Shown: positions 36,584-46,369, counted from the first letter of the stretch. The stretch is 64,000 bases of DNA from Shinella lacus (GCF_010994755.1 NZ_WHSB02000001.1:917423-981422), one strand, 5' to 3'. A program made the numbers and translations. Notes: generated by a model from the letters alone, not told the origin.

Positions 36584-37168
36584 GTGGCGAGACCGCGTGA
36601 ATTCAATGAGTCAGACGCGCTCGGAACTGCTATCCACGCCTTTTGGAAAAATGGATACCAAGCAACGTCCATCCGCGACCTGGAGACGGCAACCGGCCTG
36701 ACAACCGGAAGCCTGTACAAGGCTTACGGCAGCAAGCGCAATCTCTTTGCCCATTGCGTCAAGAAGTATATGGACGAACAGTCCTACCTGGCGATCCTGA
36801 AAAGCAAGTCCGCCCTACCGCTGCGCGATGCTCTCCGCGAAGTGTTGGACGTGGCCATCGAGAGCGCTCGACCCAACGCCCGACGCCTGCCCGGCTGTCT
36901 TGTCAGCAATCTCGCAGCCGAATTGGCCACGGTTGATTCCGAACTGGGGAACTCCGCCGCCATGCAGCTTCAAAACATGCAGAAAGCGATAGAGTTGAGG
37001 ATCGAGGAGGCACGTGATAATTCCGAACTGGAGCCTGGAACAGACGCGCCGAGGCTGGCCGCCTACATAATGGTCCTGCTGCAGGGCATGCTCGCGATCT
37101 CCAAAAGCACCAAAGATATCGAGAGCATGCGTTCGGCGCGCGACATGGCCCTCGACTGCCTGAGATAA
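36584..37168 (+). CDS. TetR/AcrR-family regulator
   Basis: A 194-residue regulator with N-terminal helix-turn-helix (TSIRDLETATGLTTGSLYKA, about residues 26-45) and a C-terminal domain like the YcdC/AcrR group (RRLPGCLVSNLA). The GTG start at 36584 follows GAAGG and gives the normal family start ARPREF. It lies directly after thioredoxin reductase in the same direction and probably regulates the redox genes, perhaps in response to oxidants. Confidence 0.87.
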   Translation: MARPREFNESDALGTAIHAFWKNGYQATSIRDLETATGLTTGSLYKAYGSKRNLFAHCVKKYMDEQSYLAILKSKSALPLRDALREVLDVAIESARPNARRLPGCLVSNLAAELATVDSELGNSAAMQLQNMQKAIELRIEEARDNSELEPGTDAPRLAAYIMVLLQGMLAISKSTKDIESMRSARDMALDCLR

Positions 37169-37257
37169 ACCAGCGTGCAGTTGCCGTTTCTGTTGAGCCC
37201 GCCCATCGGCCTGGTCCTCAGGAGCTGTCGCACGGCTAAACCATTCCTCAAGCCGAC

Positions 37258-37458
37258 TCATCTCAACCGCAATTGCAGGCGAAAACTCGCGCCCCTTTTC
37301 GCCCTTATTTCCTCCATGGAAACGCCGTCCGCCATTTTGATCAGCGAAAGCGAAGGGACGTCCTGTCGGGCAACGGTGAATGCGCCGAGATTGACGTGAA
37401 ATCCGTCTTGAAGTTCACACGCGGCACGAGCGGCCATCCTTTCGCGGCTCCAGACCAT
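37258..37458 (-). pseudogene. Collapsed 3-oxoacid CoA-transferase subunit B gene with internal deletion
   Basis: The minus-strand 66-codon frame begins like a CoA-transferase B subunit (ERMAARAACELQDGFHVNLG) and then passes directly to the C-terminal family segment (LIKMADGVSMEEIRAKRGASF). The roughly 150 residues that normally lie between, including the catalytic SENG glutamate, are missing in frame. The rest of the 389-base gap (37169-37557) shows no gene. Together with the scar at 33.4-34.2 kb it brackets the redox island. Confidence 0.6.
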
Positions 37459-37557
37459 CTCAGGCAAACTAAGCTCTCGAAGAAATCTGAACCGACGACC
37501 CATGAATAGGAAGGAGTAACGCGTCGAGATTTCGTCGGCTTAAAGACATGGACAAGA

Positions 37558-39624
37558 TCAGAGATTGACATGTAGGTCGCCGCCGGCCGCCGGGACCGAG
37601 CAACAGATCAAGGCTTCGTCGTCCGTGACAGCGTAGGCAGGGTTCGATTGATAACTGACTTGGCCTTTTAAGATCTTCGTCCTGCAATCCCCACAGCTAC
37701 CAGCCCGGCACCCGAAAGGCGGGGTCAATCCTCTCAGCTCGGCAAGTTCCAACAGGGTCCCGCCATCCGGCTTCCAGCGAGCCTCCTTCCCCGATTGAGC
37801 GAAGATCACCCGGACAGGCTCTGTGGCCGCGGGTACGGCGGGAGCGGCGCGCGGACCTGGTTCTGCCTCACGCTTCAGGCCGGATGGCCCGAAGGCTTCG
37901 GCGTGGATCCTGCCATCGGCAATGTTCAGTCGCCGCAAACCGTCATAGATCGCCTGCATGAAGGAAGCAGGCCCGCAGAGATAGAAATCGTAATCACCAA
38001 ACGGCAGATGCGCCTTCAGCAACCCCACGTCGATGCGGCCTGCGGCGTCATACCTCCCCACATCAGCAGATGCGGGACCACTCAGGACCCGGACATCTTG
38101 GACGGAGCCCTGCCCGCGCTCGACCAGTTCGGCAATCTCGGCATCAAAAGCTCTCTCTTCAAGCGTGCGCGATGATCTGAACAGCCAAACCGGGCGGCGA
38201 TGGCGCGTCCTGTCACCCTCACGAACGACGTGGCGCAGCATGGACAGCAGCGGCGTAATGCCAATGCCTGCAGCCAACAACACGGCCGGCCGACTGCGTT
38301 CCATCGCATCGATGGTGAAGGCACCGGCCGGCGCCAGGGCCTCAATCTCGTCCCCCTCCCGCATAGCATGTAGAAGTGATGACGCCCTGCCCTCGCGCTT
38401 GACGCCCAATCGGTAATAACCATCAGAGGGCGCACTCGACAGTGTGTAGTTACGACGGATGAATTCGCCGCCATCGGCGATCCGGATCGGCAAATGCTGC
38501 CCCGCCAGATACGGGATCAGCGCCTCGCCATCCACCGGGGCCAGATGCAGGGAACGGATTGTTGCGCTTTCGGCAACGATCTGCTCGATGCGGAACCGCC
38601 GCCACATCTTCGCCTTGGCGGCCGCCTGAAGGCGCGCCTCCGCCTCCTGCCAGGTGCCGGTCATCAGGATGCTTGGCGACATTCCGTCTTCCGCAAATGT
38701 CCACCGCAAGGGCAGCGCATCTGGCCGCAACACCACTTGTTCGGGGATGACCCGCCAGAGCCGTTCGGCACCCTCAAAGGCCGCAATTTCCGGACTATCC
38801 AGAATGACCTCGGTTCGGCCAGCAATCTGCAGCGTATCGCCTGTCTCATGATCGATGAACAGCAGGCCAGCGCGCGGATTGACGAGGAAATTGCCGAGCG
38901 TGTTGAAGAACAGGTTGCCGTTGAAATCCGGAATGGTAAGCCCGCCGTCCGCGTCGATGCGCACGAAGCCCTGCCGGCCGCCGCGATGGGAGACGTCGAC
39001 CTGCCGGCCCTCGCCTTCGCGGTCCGTATAGGAGGCCACGAAGAACGTATCGGCCGCCGTTATGATTTGCCGCGCACGGTCGTCCAACCGGTCCGAAACG
39101 AGGGACGCTGACGACGACATCTCGGCCGGATCTCTGACGAACCGGAAATGCCGGTTCTGGATATAGCGCGGGCAGTTCCCGTAGCTGTCGTCGACAGCGA
39201 CCGAAAACCTATCATTTCCGCTGCGGACGATCCTACCGTTCATTCGGTTGCGGCGTCGCGTGATAAGATCGACGCCAAGCAACCCGACAGGATCACCGTC
39301 ATCCATACCCTTTTCCGCCGGATCGCCGGGATCGCGGATTGCATTGATCTCCAAGGTCTGCGGATCGGGAGAATGCAGAAAACCCGGCTCGCCACAACGG
39401 ATCGTCGCCCAGGGAACGCCCTGGTGATCGACGGTTCCGATGGCAATGAATGAGATGAGCGGAAAGAACTCGCGATGTTGGTCGAGCAAGAAATGCCGCA
39501 CGAATTTGCGCCCGACCCTATCCATTTGCTCGGCAACGCCAGCGTGGCGCTGCAATTCAAGCTCACCCTCGTGCCAGGGAGAAGGGGCTGGAGTGGCCTC
39601 CGACAAATCCGATTTTTGAAACAT
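37558..39624 (-). CDS. Three-part fusion: PNPOx-like domain, FAD/NAD(P) ferredoxin reductase, 2Fe-2S ferredoxin
   Basis: A 688-residue protein. Residues 1-315 contain a pyridoxamine-phosphate-oxidase-like split-barrel flavin domain. Residues about 350-580 form a ferredoxin-NAD(P)+ reductase unit with the FAD motif RRNYTLSSAP, the nucleotide motif GIGITPLLSM and CGPASFM. A C-terminal plant-type ferredoxin follows with cluster cysteines in CRAGSCGDC and a fourth in ICCS. The ATG at 39624 follows GGAGGCGG. Such fusions are probably self-contained electron-transfer oxidoreductases; the substrate is unknown. It is co-oriented with a GST gene that precedes it by 56 bases. Confidence 0.88.
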   Translation of the reverse strand: MFQKSDLSEATPAPSPWHEGELELQRHAGVAEQMDRVGRKFVRHFLLDQHREFFPLISFIAIGTVDHQGVPWATIRCGEPGFLHSPDPQTLEINAIRDPGDPAEKGMDDGDPVGLLGVDLITRRRNRMNGRIVRSGNDRFSVAVDDSYGNCPRYIQNRHFRFVRDPAEMSSSASLVSDRLDDRARQIITAADTFFVASYTDREGEGRQVDVSHRGGRQGFVRIDADGGLTIPDFNGNLFFNTLGNFLVNPRAGLLFIDHETGDTLQIAGRTEVILDSPEIAAFEGAERLWRVIPEQVVLRPDALPLRWTFAEDGMSPSILMTGTWQEAEARLQAAAKAKMWRRFRIEQIVAESATIRSLHLAPVDGEALIPYLAGQHLPIRIADGGEFIRRNYTLSSAPSDGYYRLGVKREGRASSLLHAMREGDEIEALAPAGAFTIDAMERSRPAVLLAAGIGITPLLSMLRHVVREGDRTRHRRPVWLFRSSRTLEERAFDAEIAELVERGQGSVQDVRVLSGPASADVGRYDAAGRIDVGLLKAHLPFGDYDFYLCGPASFMQAIYDGLRRLNIADGRIHAEAFGPSGLKREAEPGPRAAPAVPAATEPVRVIFAQSGKEARWKPDGGTLLELAELRGLTPPFGCRAGSCGDCRTKILKGQVSYQSNPAYAVTDDEALICCSVPAAGGDLHVNL

Positions 39625-39680
39625 ACCGCCTCCTTCTCCAAAGAGGATGCGGCCGGAACGGGCCGGCCGCGCCCACACCG

Positions 39681-40292
39681 TCAGGCCGCGAGACCGATTG
39701 CCGTCTTGGGGAAAGGCACAAAGCCCGGCAGTGCTTCGATACGGGCAAGCCAATGGCGGACTTCCGGGTGTGGCGTCAGATCGACATTCCCCTCCGGCGC
39801 GCCGACGATGTAGCTGTAGAGTGCGACATCGGCGATAGTCGGTCGGTCGCCGACGATGAACCGATGCCGTCCGAGTTCGGCGTTGACGAGACCCAGAATG
39901 TGGTGAGCGCGGGCAATCACCTCGTCGGCGCGAAAGTCGGCTTTGAACACCGTGATCAGGCGAGCCGCGGCAGGACCGTAAGCGATCTCGCCAGCAGCGA
40001 CGGAGAGCCACTTCTGGATAGTCGCGACGGACTGGAGATCATCGGGCAGCCAGTCTTTCCGGCCGAGCTTGGTGGCCAGATAAACGAGGATGGCATTGGA
40101 ATCGGCGACGATGACACCGTCATCGTCAAGGACCGGAACCTGACCGAAAGGATTGAGCTTCAGGAAATCCGGCGCCTTATGAGCACCATTTGCGAGATCC
40201 ACGTCAACGATGTCTGTCTTGACGCCAAGAAGCGAGAGGAACAGGAGAGCGCGATGCGCATGACCGGAAAGTGGGAAATTGTAGAGTTTCAT
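39681..40292 (-). CDS. Glutathione S-transferase
   Basis: A 203-residue GST with an N-terminal thioredoxin-fold domain ([20 protein letters not shown], then the cis-proline segment [10 protein letters not shown] and the glutathione-binding [10 protein letters not shown]) and an all-helical C-terminal domain ([16 protein letters not shown]). The ATG at 40292 follows AGGAG. It is the first gene of a two-gene unit with the PNPOx-FNR fusion and is divergent from a LysR gene. Confidence 0.9.
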   Translation of the reverse strand: MKLYNFPLSGHAHRALLFLSLLGVKTDIVDVDLANGAHKAPDFLKLNPFGQVPVLDDDGVIVADSNAILVYLATKLGRKDWLPDDLQSVATIQKWLSVAAGEIAYGPAAARLITVFKADFRADEVIARAHHILGLVNAELGRHRFIVGDRPTIADVALYSYIVGAPEGNVDLTPHPEVRHWLARIEALPGFVPFPKTAIGLAA

Positions 40293-40412
40293 GGAAGGCT
40301 CCTTTGAAGTGCTGAACAAAAGCGTCAATGACAGCAAGGAGACTATTGGCATCCGAATTTCTGTAGTAGACTGATATCTGAAAAGGTATCCTCTCGAATT
40401 CTGGAATGATCG

Positions 40413-41306
40413 ATGGATCGTCTCGACGCCATGTCCGTGTTCATCGCCGTGGTCGAGGCCGGCAGTCTCTCGGCTGCGTCTCGGGCGCTGCATTCGCCGC
40501 TCCCGACCGTCAGCCGCAAGATTTCCGAGCTTGAGGCCCATCTCGGGGTTCGCCTGATCACACGCACCAGCCGCAAGATCCTTTTGACCGAGGCAGGAGA
40601 AAGTTATGTGGGAGCCGCCCGCGAAATCCTTGGGCGCGTCGAGGAGGCCGAACGCCGAGCATCGGGTGAATATATTGCCCCACGCGGGGACTTGACGATA
40701 TCGGCGCCGATCGTCTTCGGCCGCCTGCATGTGCTGCCCGTCGTCACGGATTTCCTAAAGGCGTTTCCCGACATCAATATCCGCCTGACGATGAGCGACA
40801 GGTCGGTCAGCCTCGCCGACGAGCAGATCGATGTGGCGCTTCGGATCGGCCATCTGGCAGATAGCAGCCTGATCGCCACCCGCCTCGGCTCGATCCGCAC
40901 GACCGTTTATGCCAATCCGGATTATCTGAGGCGCAATCCTGGCCCCACCCACCCGCGCGATCTAGCGAACTTGGACTGCATCTCCTTCGAAGGGCTGCTG
41001 TCAAACCGGTTCTGGACATTCCGTGACGGGCGGCAGGAGATGTCCACGCCTATCCGGTCACGCCTTTCCGTCAACACGGCAGAGGCGGCGGTGGATGCCG
41101 CCTCTGCCGGTCTTGGTATCACCCGTGTCATAGCCTATCAGGCACGACGTGCCGTAGAGGCGGGCTTGCTGGCGCCCGTCCTTGAAGACTTCGAGTTGGA
41201 TCCGTCGCCGGTACAACTCGTACATCTGTCACAAGGCCTGATGCCGCTGAAGCTCAGGACGTTTCTAGATTTTGCCACTCCACGGCTCAGGGCAGTCCTG
41301 TCATAG
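40413..41306 (+). CDS. LysR-family regulator
   Basis: A 297-residue LysR protein with an N-terminal winged helix ([22 protein letters not shown] segment, residues 8-35) and a C-terminal substrate-binding domain. The ATG at 40413 lies 120 bases from the divergent GST start, so it is the likely regulator of the GST/PNPOx-FNR unit. Confidence 0.9.
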   Translation: MDRLDAMSVFIAVVEAGSLSAASRALHSPLPTVSRKISELEAHLGVRLITRTSRKILLTEAGESYVGAAREILGRVEEAERRASGEYIAPRGDLTISAPIVFGRLHVLPVVTDFLKAFPDINIRLTMSDRSVSLADEQIDVALRIGHLADSSLIATRLGSIRTTVYANPDYLRRNPGPTHPRDLANLDCISFEGLLSNRFWTFRDGRQEMSTPIRSRLSVNTAEAAVDAASAGLGITRVIAYQARRAVEAGLLAPVLEDFELDPSPVQLVHLSQGLMPLKLRTFLDFATPRLRAVLS

Positions 41307-41360
41307 CGGAACAGTTGGTATCGGGGCCCGCAAGCTGCTCGCAACTTGATATCGACCGCC

Positions 41361-41699
41361 TCAGCCGTGTTCGGCCGCTCCGAAGGCTTCAAGCGCACGG
41401 GTCGAATAGACCAGTGCCGCACCCGCATTCATCGCGACCGCCACACTCAACGCCTCGGCCAGTTCCTCGCGGGTGGCGCCAGACTTGAGCGCTTCGGCGC
41501 TGTGGATTGCGATGCATCCGTCGCAGCGCGTGGTGACGGCGACGGCAAGGGAGATGAGTTGACGCGTCTTCTCATCCATCTGCTCGGTCTTGCGGCCCGC
41601 GCCCGATATCGTGAGGTAGCCTCTCACAATGTCGGGTGACAGTTTTTGCAACTCGCCGACATTTGCCAGAAGGTTCGTACGATTTTCATTCCAGTCCAT
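41361..41699 (-). CDS. Carboxymuconolactone decarboxylase family protein
   Basis: A 112-residue AhpD-superfamily protein with an intact CDGCIAIH motif, that is, CX2CX3H. It probably acts as a small peroxidase or thiol redox protein and not as a true decarboxylase. It follows the GST gene at 41772 in the same direction and is the last gene of a unit of four detoxification genes. Confidence 0.87.
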   Translation of the reverse strand: MDWNENRTNLLANVGELQKLSPDIVRGYLTISGAGRKTEQMDEKTRQLISLAVAVTTRCDGCIAIHSAEALKSGATREELAEALSVAVAMNAGAALVYSTRALEAFGAAEHG

Positions 41700-41771
41700 T
41701 TGAGATTTCCTTTTTGGTCGGCCATCGCCAGTGCTGTGACCTGTAGTCGAGGATGTGAATGCGATCTGTGG

Positions 41772-42389
41772 TCAGCCGAGCATTACCCCCTCGGCCTCGA
41801 GCGATGCCCGTATCGTCGGGCGCTCGCCCATGCGCGCCATGAAGCGCCGGATCGCGGGATAGGCCGAAAGATCGACGTTCACGCGGTGCGACCAGGTCAG
41901 GATGTTGAAGAGATAGGCGTCGGCAACCGAGAAACCACTCTCCAGCAGATAGTCGTTGCGGGACAAGTGATCGTCCAGATAGGCGAAGCGGGTCGCGAGA
42001 TTTCCTTCGATGAACCTCAACTTCGAGGCGTCGTCCAGATGGGGGTAGAACAGGTTCGCATAGCCCTTGTGCATGTCGGTCGCGATGTAATTCAGCCATT
42101 CCAGGGCTCGATAGCGCTCAGCGGATCCATGCGCCGGCAGGAGCCCGCGATCGGGATTGTGATCGGCGATCCATTGTAGGACGACAGCACCTTCGGTGAT
42201 CACCTCGCCGTCATCTAGCTTGAGCGCCGGCACAAAACCCTTTGGCGTCACCTCAAAATAGTTTCCCTCGACCGTCGTCTTCGTCTTGAAGTCGACTTTG
42301 ACGAGATCGAATGTCTGTCCGGCTTCCCGCAGGGCAATCTGCGGGGCAAGCCCACAGGAACCAGTGGCGTAATACAGCTTCATATTCAC
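41772..42389 (-). CDS. Glutathione S-transferase (beta-class-like)
   Basis: A 205-residue GST. It starts MKLYYATGSCGLAPQIALRE, with serine and cysteine near residue 10 as in bacterial beta-class enzymes, then the VPALKLDDGEVITEGAVVLQ glutathione site and a helical C-terminal domain (SVADAYLFNILTW). It lies between the CMD-like gene and the YghU-like gene, all on the minus strand. Confidence 0.9.
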   Translation of the reverse strand: MNMKLYYATGSCGLAPQIALREAGQTFDLVKVDFKTKTTVEGNYFEVTPKGFVPALKLDDGEVITEGAVVLQWIADHNPDRGLLPAHGSAERYRALEWLNYIATDMHKGYANLFYPHLDDASKLRFIEGNLATRFAYLDDHLSRNDYLLESGFSVADAYLFNILTWSHRVNVDLSAYPAIRRFMARMGERPTIRASLEAEGVMLG

Positions 42390-42475
42390 TCCATGGATAA
42401 GACTTCGCGCAGGCGGGATTGCCCGCGCTTTGATTGAATGGGAGATATCTGCAGTTCAGCGTGAAATGGCCTGCG

Positions 42476-43342
42476 CTATCGGAACAGGGCGTCGAGATCG
42501 GCAGCGCTGTGGCGTTCCCGCAGGAATTCGCTAGGCCCTCCGGACGTACGATTGACGATCCTCCCCCGCGCCACGGCAGGCCGGGCAGCAATCGCGCGGT
42601 ACCAACGCAAAAGATGCCTGTATTCCTCGACGTTCAGGAACTCATGAGTGTTGTAGACGCCATAAAGACTGCCCGGTTGCCAAGGCCAGACGGCGATGTC
42701 GGCGATCGTGTACTGATCGCCGGCCAAGAATTCGTGGCGCGCCAGGTGCGTGTCCAGCACATGTAACTGACGCTTGACCTCCATCGCGTAGCGGTCGATC
42801 GCGTATTCGATCTTGAACGGAGCATAGGCATAGAAGTGGCCGAGGCCACCGCCCACAAAGGGCGCCGTTCCCACCTGCCACATCAACCAGTTGAACGCCT
42901 CTGTGCGGGCGCGGTGCTCGGTCGGTAGGAAGGCGCCGAATTTCTCCGCGAGATAAACGAGAATCGAGCCGCTCTCGAAGACATGAGTGGCCGGCTCCGT
43001 CGACCGATCGACAAGTGCCGGAATCTTGGAATTGGGATTGATGGCCGTGAACCCGCTTCCAAACTGGTCGCCCTCGAAGATATCGATCAGCCAGGCATCG
43101 TACTCGGCGCCGGTATGCCCGGCAGCCAATAGCTCCTCGAGCATGATCGTGATCTTCTGGCCGTTGGGCGTGCCCTGCGAATAGAGCTGCAAAGGGTGCT
43201 CGCCAACGGGCAGTGCCTTTTCGTACCTGGCGCCGGACACCGGCCGGTTGCTGGTGCCGAAGACGCCGCCATAAGTCTGTTTCTGAGACCAGACCTTCGG
43301 TGGCACGTAACCTGCCGGCAGGTTTTCTTCTGAGGCATTCAT
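42476..43342 (-). CDS. yghU: YghU-like glutathione-dependent disulfide-bond oxidoreductase
   Basis: A 288-residue GST-superfamily protein of the Nu class. It has the long N-terminal extension of the family (VPPKVWSQKQTYGGVF), then the thioredoxin-fold part (GTPNGQKITIMLEELL) and the SGSILVYLAEKFG glutathione segment. The ATG at 43342 follows AGGAG. YghU-type enzymes reduce disulfides and peroxides with two glutathione molecules. Confidence 0.9.
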   Translation of the reverse strand: MNASEENLPAGYVPPKVWSQKQTYGGVFGTSNRPVSGARYEKALPVGEHPLQLYSQGTPNGQKITIMLEELLAAGHTGAEYDAWLIDIFEGDQFGSGFTAINPNSKIPALVDRSTEPATHVFESGSILVYLAEKFGAFLPTEHRARTEAFNWLMWQVGTAPFVGGGLGHFYAYAPFKIEYAIDRYAMEVKRQLHVLDTHLARHEFLAGDQYTIADIAVWPWQPGSLYGVYNTHEFLNVEEYRHLLRWYRAIAARPAVARGRIVNRTSGGPSEFLRERHSAADLDALFR

Positions 43343-43439
43343 GACATTCTCCTTTCGCCCACGATGAGTGGGACGTTCTGAAAAGCTTGTTGGTTGCTGA
43401 TTTTGAAGGGGGAGCTGCTCGAGCCCTAAGCGGCTGATG

Positions 43440-44528
43440 TCACGGGCTGCCCGGCCGGACAAAGCTTTCCCATCCGCGCATGTGGTTGATGAAGCGTTCG
43501 CTCAGACCACCGTCGCGCAGAAACTGCGCGGTTACCGGCAGTTTTGGGCCCTCGTGCAGCGGGTTGGCTTTGACGAGGAGCGGGAAATCGCGCTCGAGGA
43601 TGCCGGCGCGGCCGATCAACACGAAATCGCACCCTTCCTCGAGCAGTTCTGCGCTGCGCCGGGCGCTCATGATCTTTCCAGCCGTGCCGACGCGGACACC
43701 CCGACGGGGGATTTCGGTGAAGACGCTAAGCATGCGTTTTCCGCGAAACGTTCCCGTCCCGACGATCTGGGCAGAATCCCACAGCGCGAGATCGAGATAG
43801 TCGATCAGTTCCCGGTCGAGGATTTCCCAAACGATCTCGCGAAGTTCCTCCAGCAGAAGGCCATAGCGTTCGACCGAAAGGCGCCAGCCGATCTGGAAAT
43901 CCGGTCCGCAGGCACGCCGGATACCCTCGATGATCTCTATCGTCAGCCGGGCCCGGTTTTCGATGCTGCCACCGTATTTGTCCTTTCGGTCGTTCATCAG
44001 CGGCGACAGGAACTCCGACAGGATCCACCCGAATGCGCCATGCGGCGCAACACCGTCGAAACCTGCAAGCTGGGCCCGTTTGGCAGCCGCGATGAAGCTG
44101 TCGCGGATCCGCTCGACTGCCTCCGTGGTCAACGCCGAAATCCCGGGCAGCGTCCGGCCAGATGCCGGCGACGGAATACCTCCGAGCCGTGGATTGGCGC
44201 GATGACCGGCATGGTGAAGCTGCACCGACGACAATCCGCCGCCCTCGCGGATCGCGGACGCCATCTGTGTCAGGCCCCATAGTTCTGCATCGTCTTGGAT
44301 GCCGAGCTGCCGCTCGTAGGCGATGCCACACCCCTCGACATAGGCCGCCCCGGTATGCACCAGCCCGTAGCCGGACCGGGCGACTTGCCGGATCCAGTCC
44401 AAATCGAACTCGGTCGCGGTACCGTCGTGTTCGCTTTGCTGATTGGTGAGCGGTGCAAGCATGAAGCGATTTTGCATCGGCGGCCCGTGCAGAAACGTAA
44501 GGGGTTCAAACAAGTGCGAATGCGACAT
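43440..44528 (-). CDS. Old Yellow Enzyme family NADH:flavin oxidoreductase
   Basis: A 362-residue TIM-barrel flavoprotein. Family features include RFMLAPLTNQQ near the N-terminus, the VQLHHAGHRANP segment with the HXXH-like active-site pair, and DKYGGSIENRARL. Such enzymes reduce activated alkenes, nitroesters or quinones. The ATG at 44528 (MSHSHLF) follows GGAG at nine bases. It is the first gene of the four-gene minus-strand unit and is divergent from a LysR gene. Confidence 0.88.
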   Translation of the reverse strand: MSHSHLFEPLTFLHGPPMQNRFMLAPLTNQQSEHDGTATEFDLDWIRQVARSGYGLVHTGAAYVEGCGIAYERQLGIQDDAELWGLTQMASAIREGGGLSSVQLHHAGHRANPRLGGIPSPASGRTLPGISALTTEAVERIRDSFIAAAKRAQLAGFDGVAPHGAFGWILSEFLSPLMNDRKDKYGGSIENRARLTIEIIEGIRRACGPDFQIGWRLSVERYGLLLEELREIVWEILDRELIDYLDLALWDSAQIVGTGTFRGKRMLSVFTEIPRRGVRVGTAGKIMSARRSAELLEEGCDFVLIGRAGILERDFPLLVKANPLHEGPKLPVTAQFLRDGGLSERFINHMRGWESFVRPGSP

Positions 44529-44659
44529 CGAAAACGTCTCCGGTGGCAGTGTCTTTCGTCGCGGCGGTAACGATGGCGACGGCATGTCCCTTGACTACCG
44601 AAGTCGATAAGACCGATAAACAAGCCGCATTTCCGAACATTGCGGACAAACTGGATGCC

Positions 44660-45568
44660 ATGAAGATCAGAATGGAAAGCGTGAGTGCGATGTCAGCCTT
44701 CGTTCAGGCGGCAGAGTTGCGCAGCTTCAAGCTAGCGGGTCAGCAGTTTGGACTGTCCTCTTCGGCAATCGGAAAGACCATTGCCAAGCTGGAGGAGCAG
44801 CTTGGCGTTCGGCTCTTCCACCGTTCGACGCGCGCGATCAGATTGACCGCGGAAGGCGAGATGTTCTTCGATCGTTGCCGTCACATCCTGTCGCAAATGG
44901 AGGCTGCCGAAGCCGAACTTGCACACACGACCGCAGCGCCACGCGGAAGACTTCGCGTGGCTGTTCCCTTTTCTCTCGATCTTCTGACACCGCTGCTGGG
45001 CGCATTTGCGCAAAAATATCCGGAGATCGAGCTTGATCTTGATTTCAACGATCGCATGGTCGATGTGATCGATGACGGTTTCGATGCGGTGATCCGATCC
45101 GGCGAAGTCTCCGATAGTCGTCTCATGCATGTGAAGCTCGGTGAGTTTTCGAACCTTTTGGTGGCCGCCCCAAGCTACATCGCGCGATTTGGAGAGCCGC
45201 GCATAGCTTCGGATCTCATCAATCACCGTCTCCTGCACCACCGCTTCTACGACACCGGCAAGCTCGGAGGCTGGGATCCCATCGTTCCGGAGGGGATGGT
45301 GCTGCCGGTGACTCTGGCGGCAACGTCGCTTGAGCCATTGATCCGGTTTGCCGAAGCGGGGCATGGGATCGCGTGGCTTCCGGACTTCGCGGTAGCAGCC
45401 CGAATCCGTACCGGTGTTCTTCAGGAGGTGCTTCCCGGCTCCCAGAAACGGACACGCGCCTTCCGGCTGCTGTGGCCCCGAAGCAAGACCCCGCCACCAA
45501 AACTGTCAGCGTTCGTCAAATTCATGACCGAAGCCATTAGAAGTGGATTACACGCAAATTTCGGGTAA
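44660..45568 (+). CDS. LysR-family regulator
   Basis: A LysR protein of about 302 residues with an N-terminal winged helix (RSFKLAGQQFGLSSSAIGKT, followed by LEEQLGVRLFHRSTR) and a standard effector domain. Start choice is uncertain between ATG codons at 44654, 44660 and 44672. The position divergent from the flavin oxidoreductase, YghU and GST genes makes it their likely regulator; the effector is probably an electrophile or quinone. Confidence 0.88.
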   Translation: MKIRMESVSAMSAFVQAAELRSFKLAGQQFGLSSSAIGKTIAKLEEQLGVRLFHRSTRAIRLTAEGEMFFDRCRHILSQMEAAEAELAHTTAAPRGRLRVAVPFSLDLLTPLLGAFAQKYPEIELDLDFNDRMVDVIDDGFDAVIRSGEVSDSRLMHVKLGEFSNLLVAAPSYIARFGEPRIASDLINHRLLHHRFYDTGKLGGWDPIVPEGMVLPVTLAATSLEPLIRFAEAGHGIAWLPDFAVAARIRTGVLQEVLPGSQKRTRAFRLLWPRSKTPPPKLSAFVKFMTEAIRSGLHANFG

Positions 45569-46017
45569 GCGGCGATGTCGGCTTATCGATCACACGGCGA
45601 CCCTCGACAGTTGCTCGACTAAGCCCTTGAAGGGATATGAACCTACAACGTGAGACCCTTACTCCTCGCGAGATTCTCTCGACAATTCATCGACACAAGA
45701 GGGCGCAACATCTTATTACAACGCACGGGTTACCCGGAAGCCTCGGCTGAACATGCGATCATTCGTCTTTCCGACCACAGGCGCCGACGCATGGTCATCA
45801 TTTCAGCAGTCGGCGAGGCCTAGCGTTTCGAGGTTCTTCAAAAACGCCTGAGCGTACAGACTGTGGTCACCGATTCCATCTTGGGCGGTCGTCCCCGCAG
45901 CCGCGCTCCATCACGCACGTCGCCGGCACACTTGCGTCGGCTCTTTTCGCAGCGATCAGGGGGAACGTTGCGACGGATTCGTCATTGTCTATCCGCTGAG
46001 GTAGCATGGAGGGACCG
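45569..46017. other. Long intergenic stretch without a supported gene
   Basis: These 449 bases hold only short frames. The longest, 57 codons with a GTG start at 45650, has no ribosome binding site or recognised similarity. The last bases before 46018 provide the ribosome binding site GGAGGG for the DUF6894 gene. Confidence 0.5.
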
Positions 46018-46266
46018 ATGGCCAAATTCTACTTCAAGATCCAAGATCAGGAAGACGTGTTTCAGCCGGATCGAAGTTTCGAATTTTCCGGGCTGGACGA
46101 AGCGGAGAGCGAGGCCAAATTACTCCTGGCGGAAATCGCGGTTGACGGACTCCCTCGGGGCAAGCTCGATTGCCTTGCGGTAGAACTTCAGGACGAAAAC
46201 CACGTGCCGCTCATCACTGTGCGGCTCGTTATGGAGGTCATTCCCCACGGCGTCCATGAAGCCTAG
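46018..46266 (+). CDS. DUF6894 family small protein
   Basis: An 82-residue acidic cytoplasmic protein with the family pattern: an early FKIQDQEDVFQPD segment, then LDEAESEAKLLLAEIAVD and a C-terminal VRLVMEVIP. The family is common in Rhizobiales, often near stress genes, and its function is unknown. The ATG at 46018 is preferred to 46006 because GGAGGG lies four bases before it. Confidence 0.8.
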   Translation: MAKFYFKIQDQEDVFQPDRSFEFSGLDEAESEAKLLLAEIAVDGLPRGKLDCLAVELQDENHVPLITVRLVMEVIPHGVHEA

Positions 46267-46369
46267 GTCCGCGGAGAAGATATCTCTTCGATAGTCAGAC
46301 GCGGCGGAACAAGTTGCAGTGCCAGCTGTTATGCTCAGATCAAAGCGTCTTAACGCACGGCCAAACAAG

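Noticed and set aside
41361..41699. Assignment as true gamma-carboxymuconolactone decarboxylase (PcaC)
   Set aside because: The CX2CX3H motif points to an AhpD-like redox protein, and no other protocatechuate 3,4-branch genes are nearby.
45650..45823. 57-codon frame with GTG start in the 449-base gap
   Set aside because: No ribosome binding site, no similarity recognised, and arginine-rich composition expected by chance.
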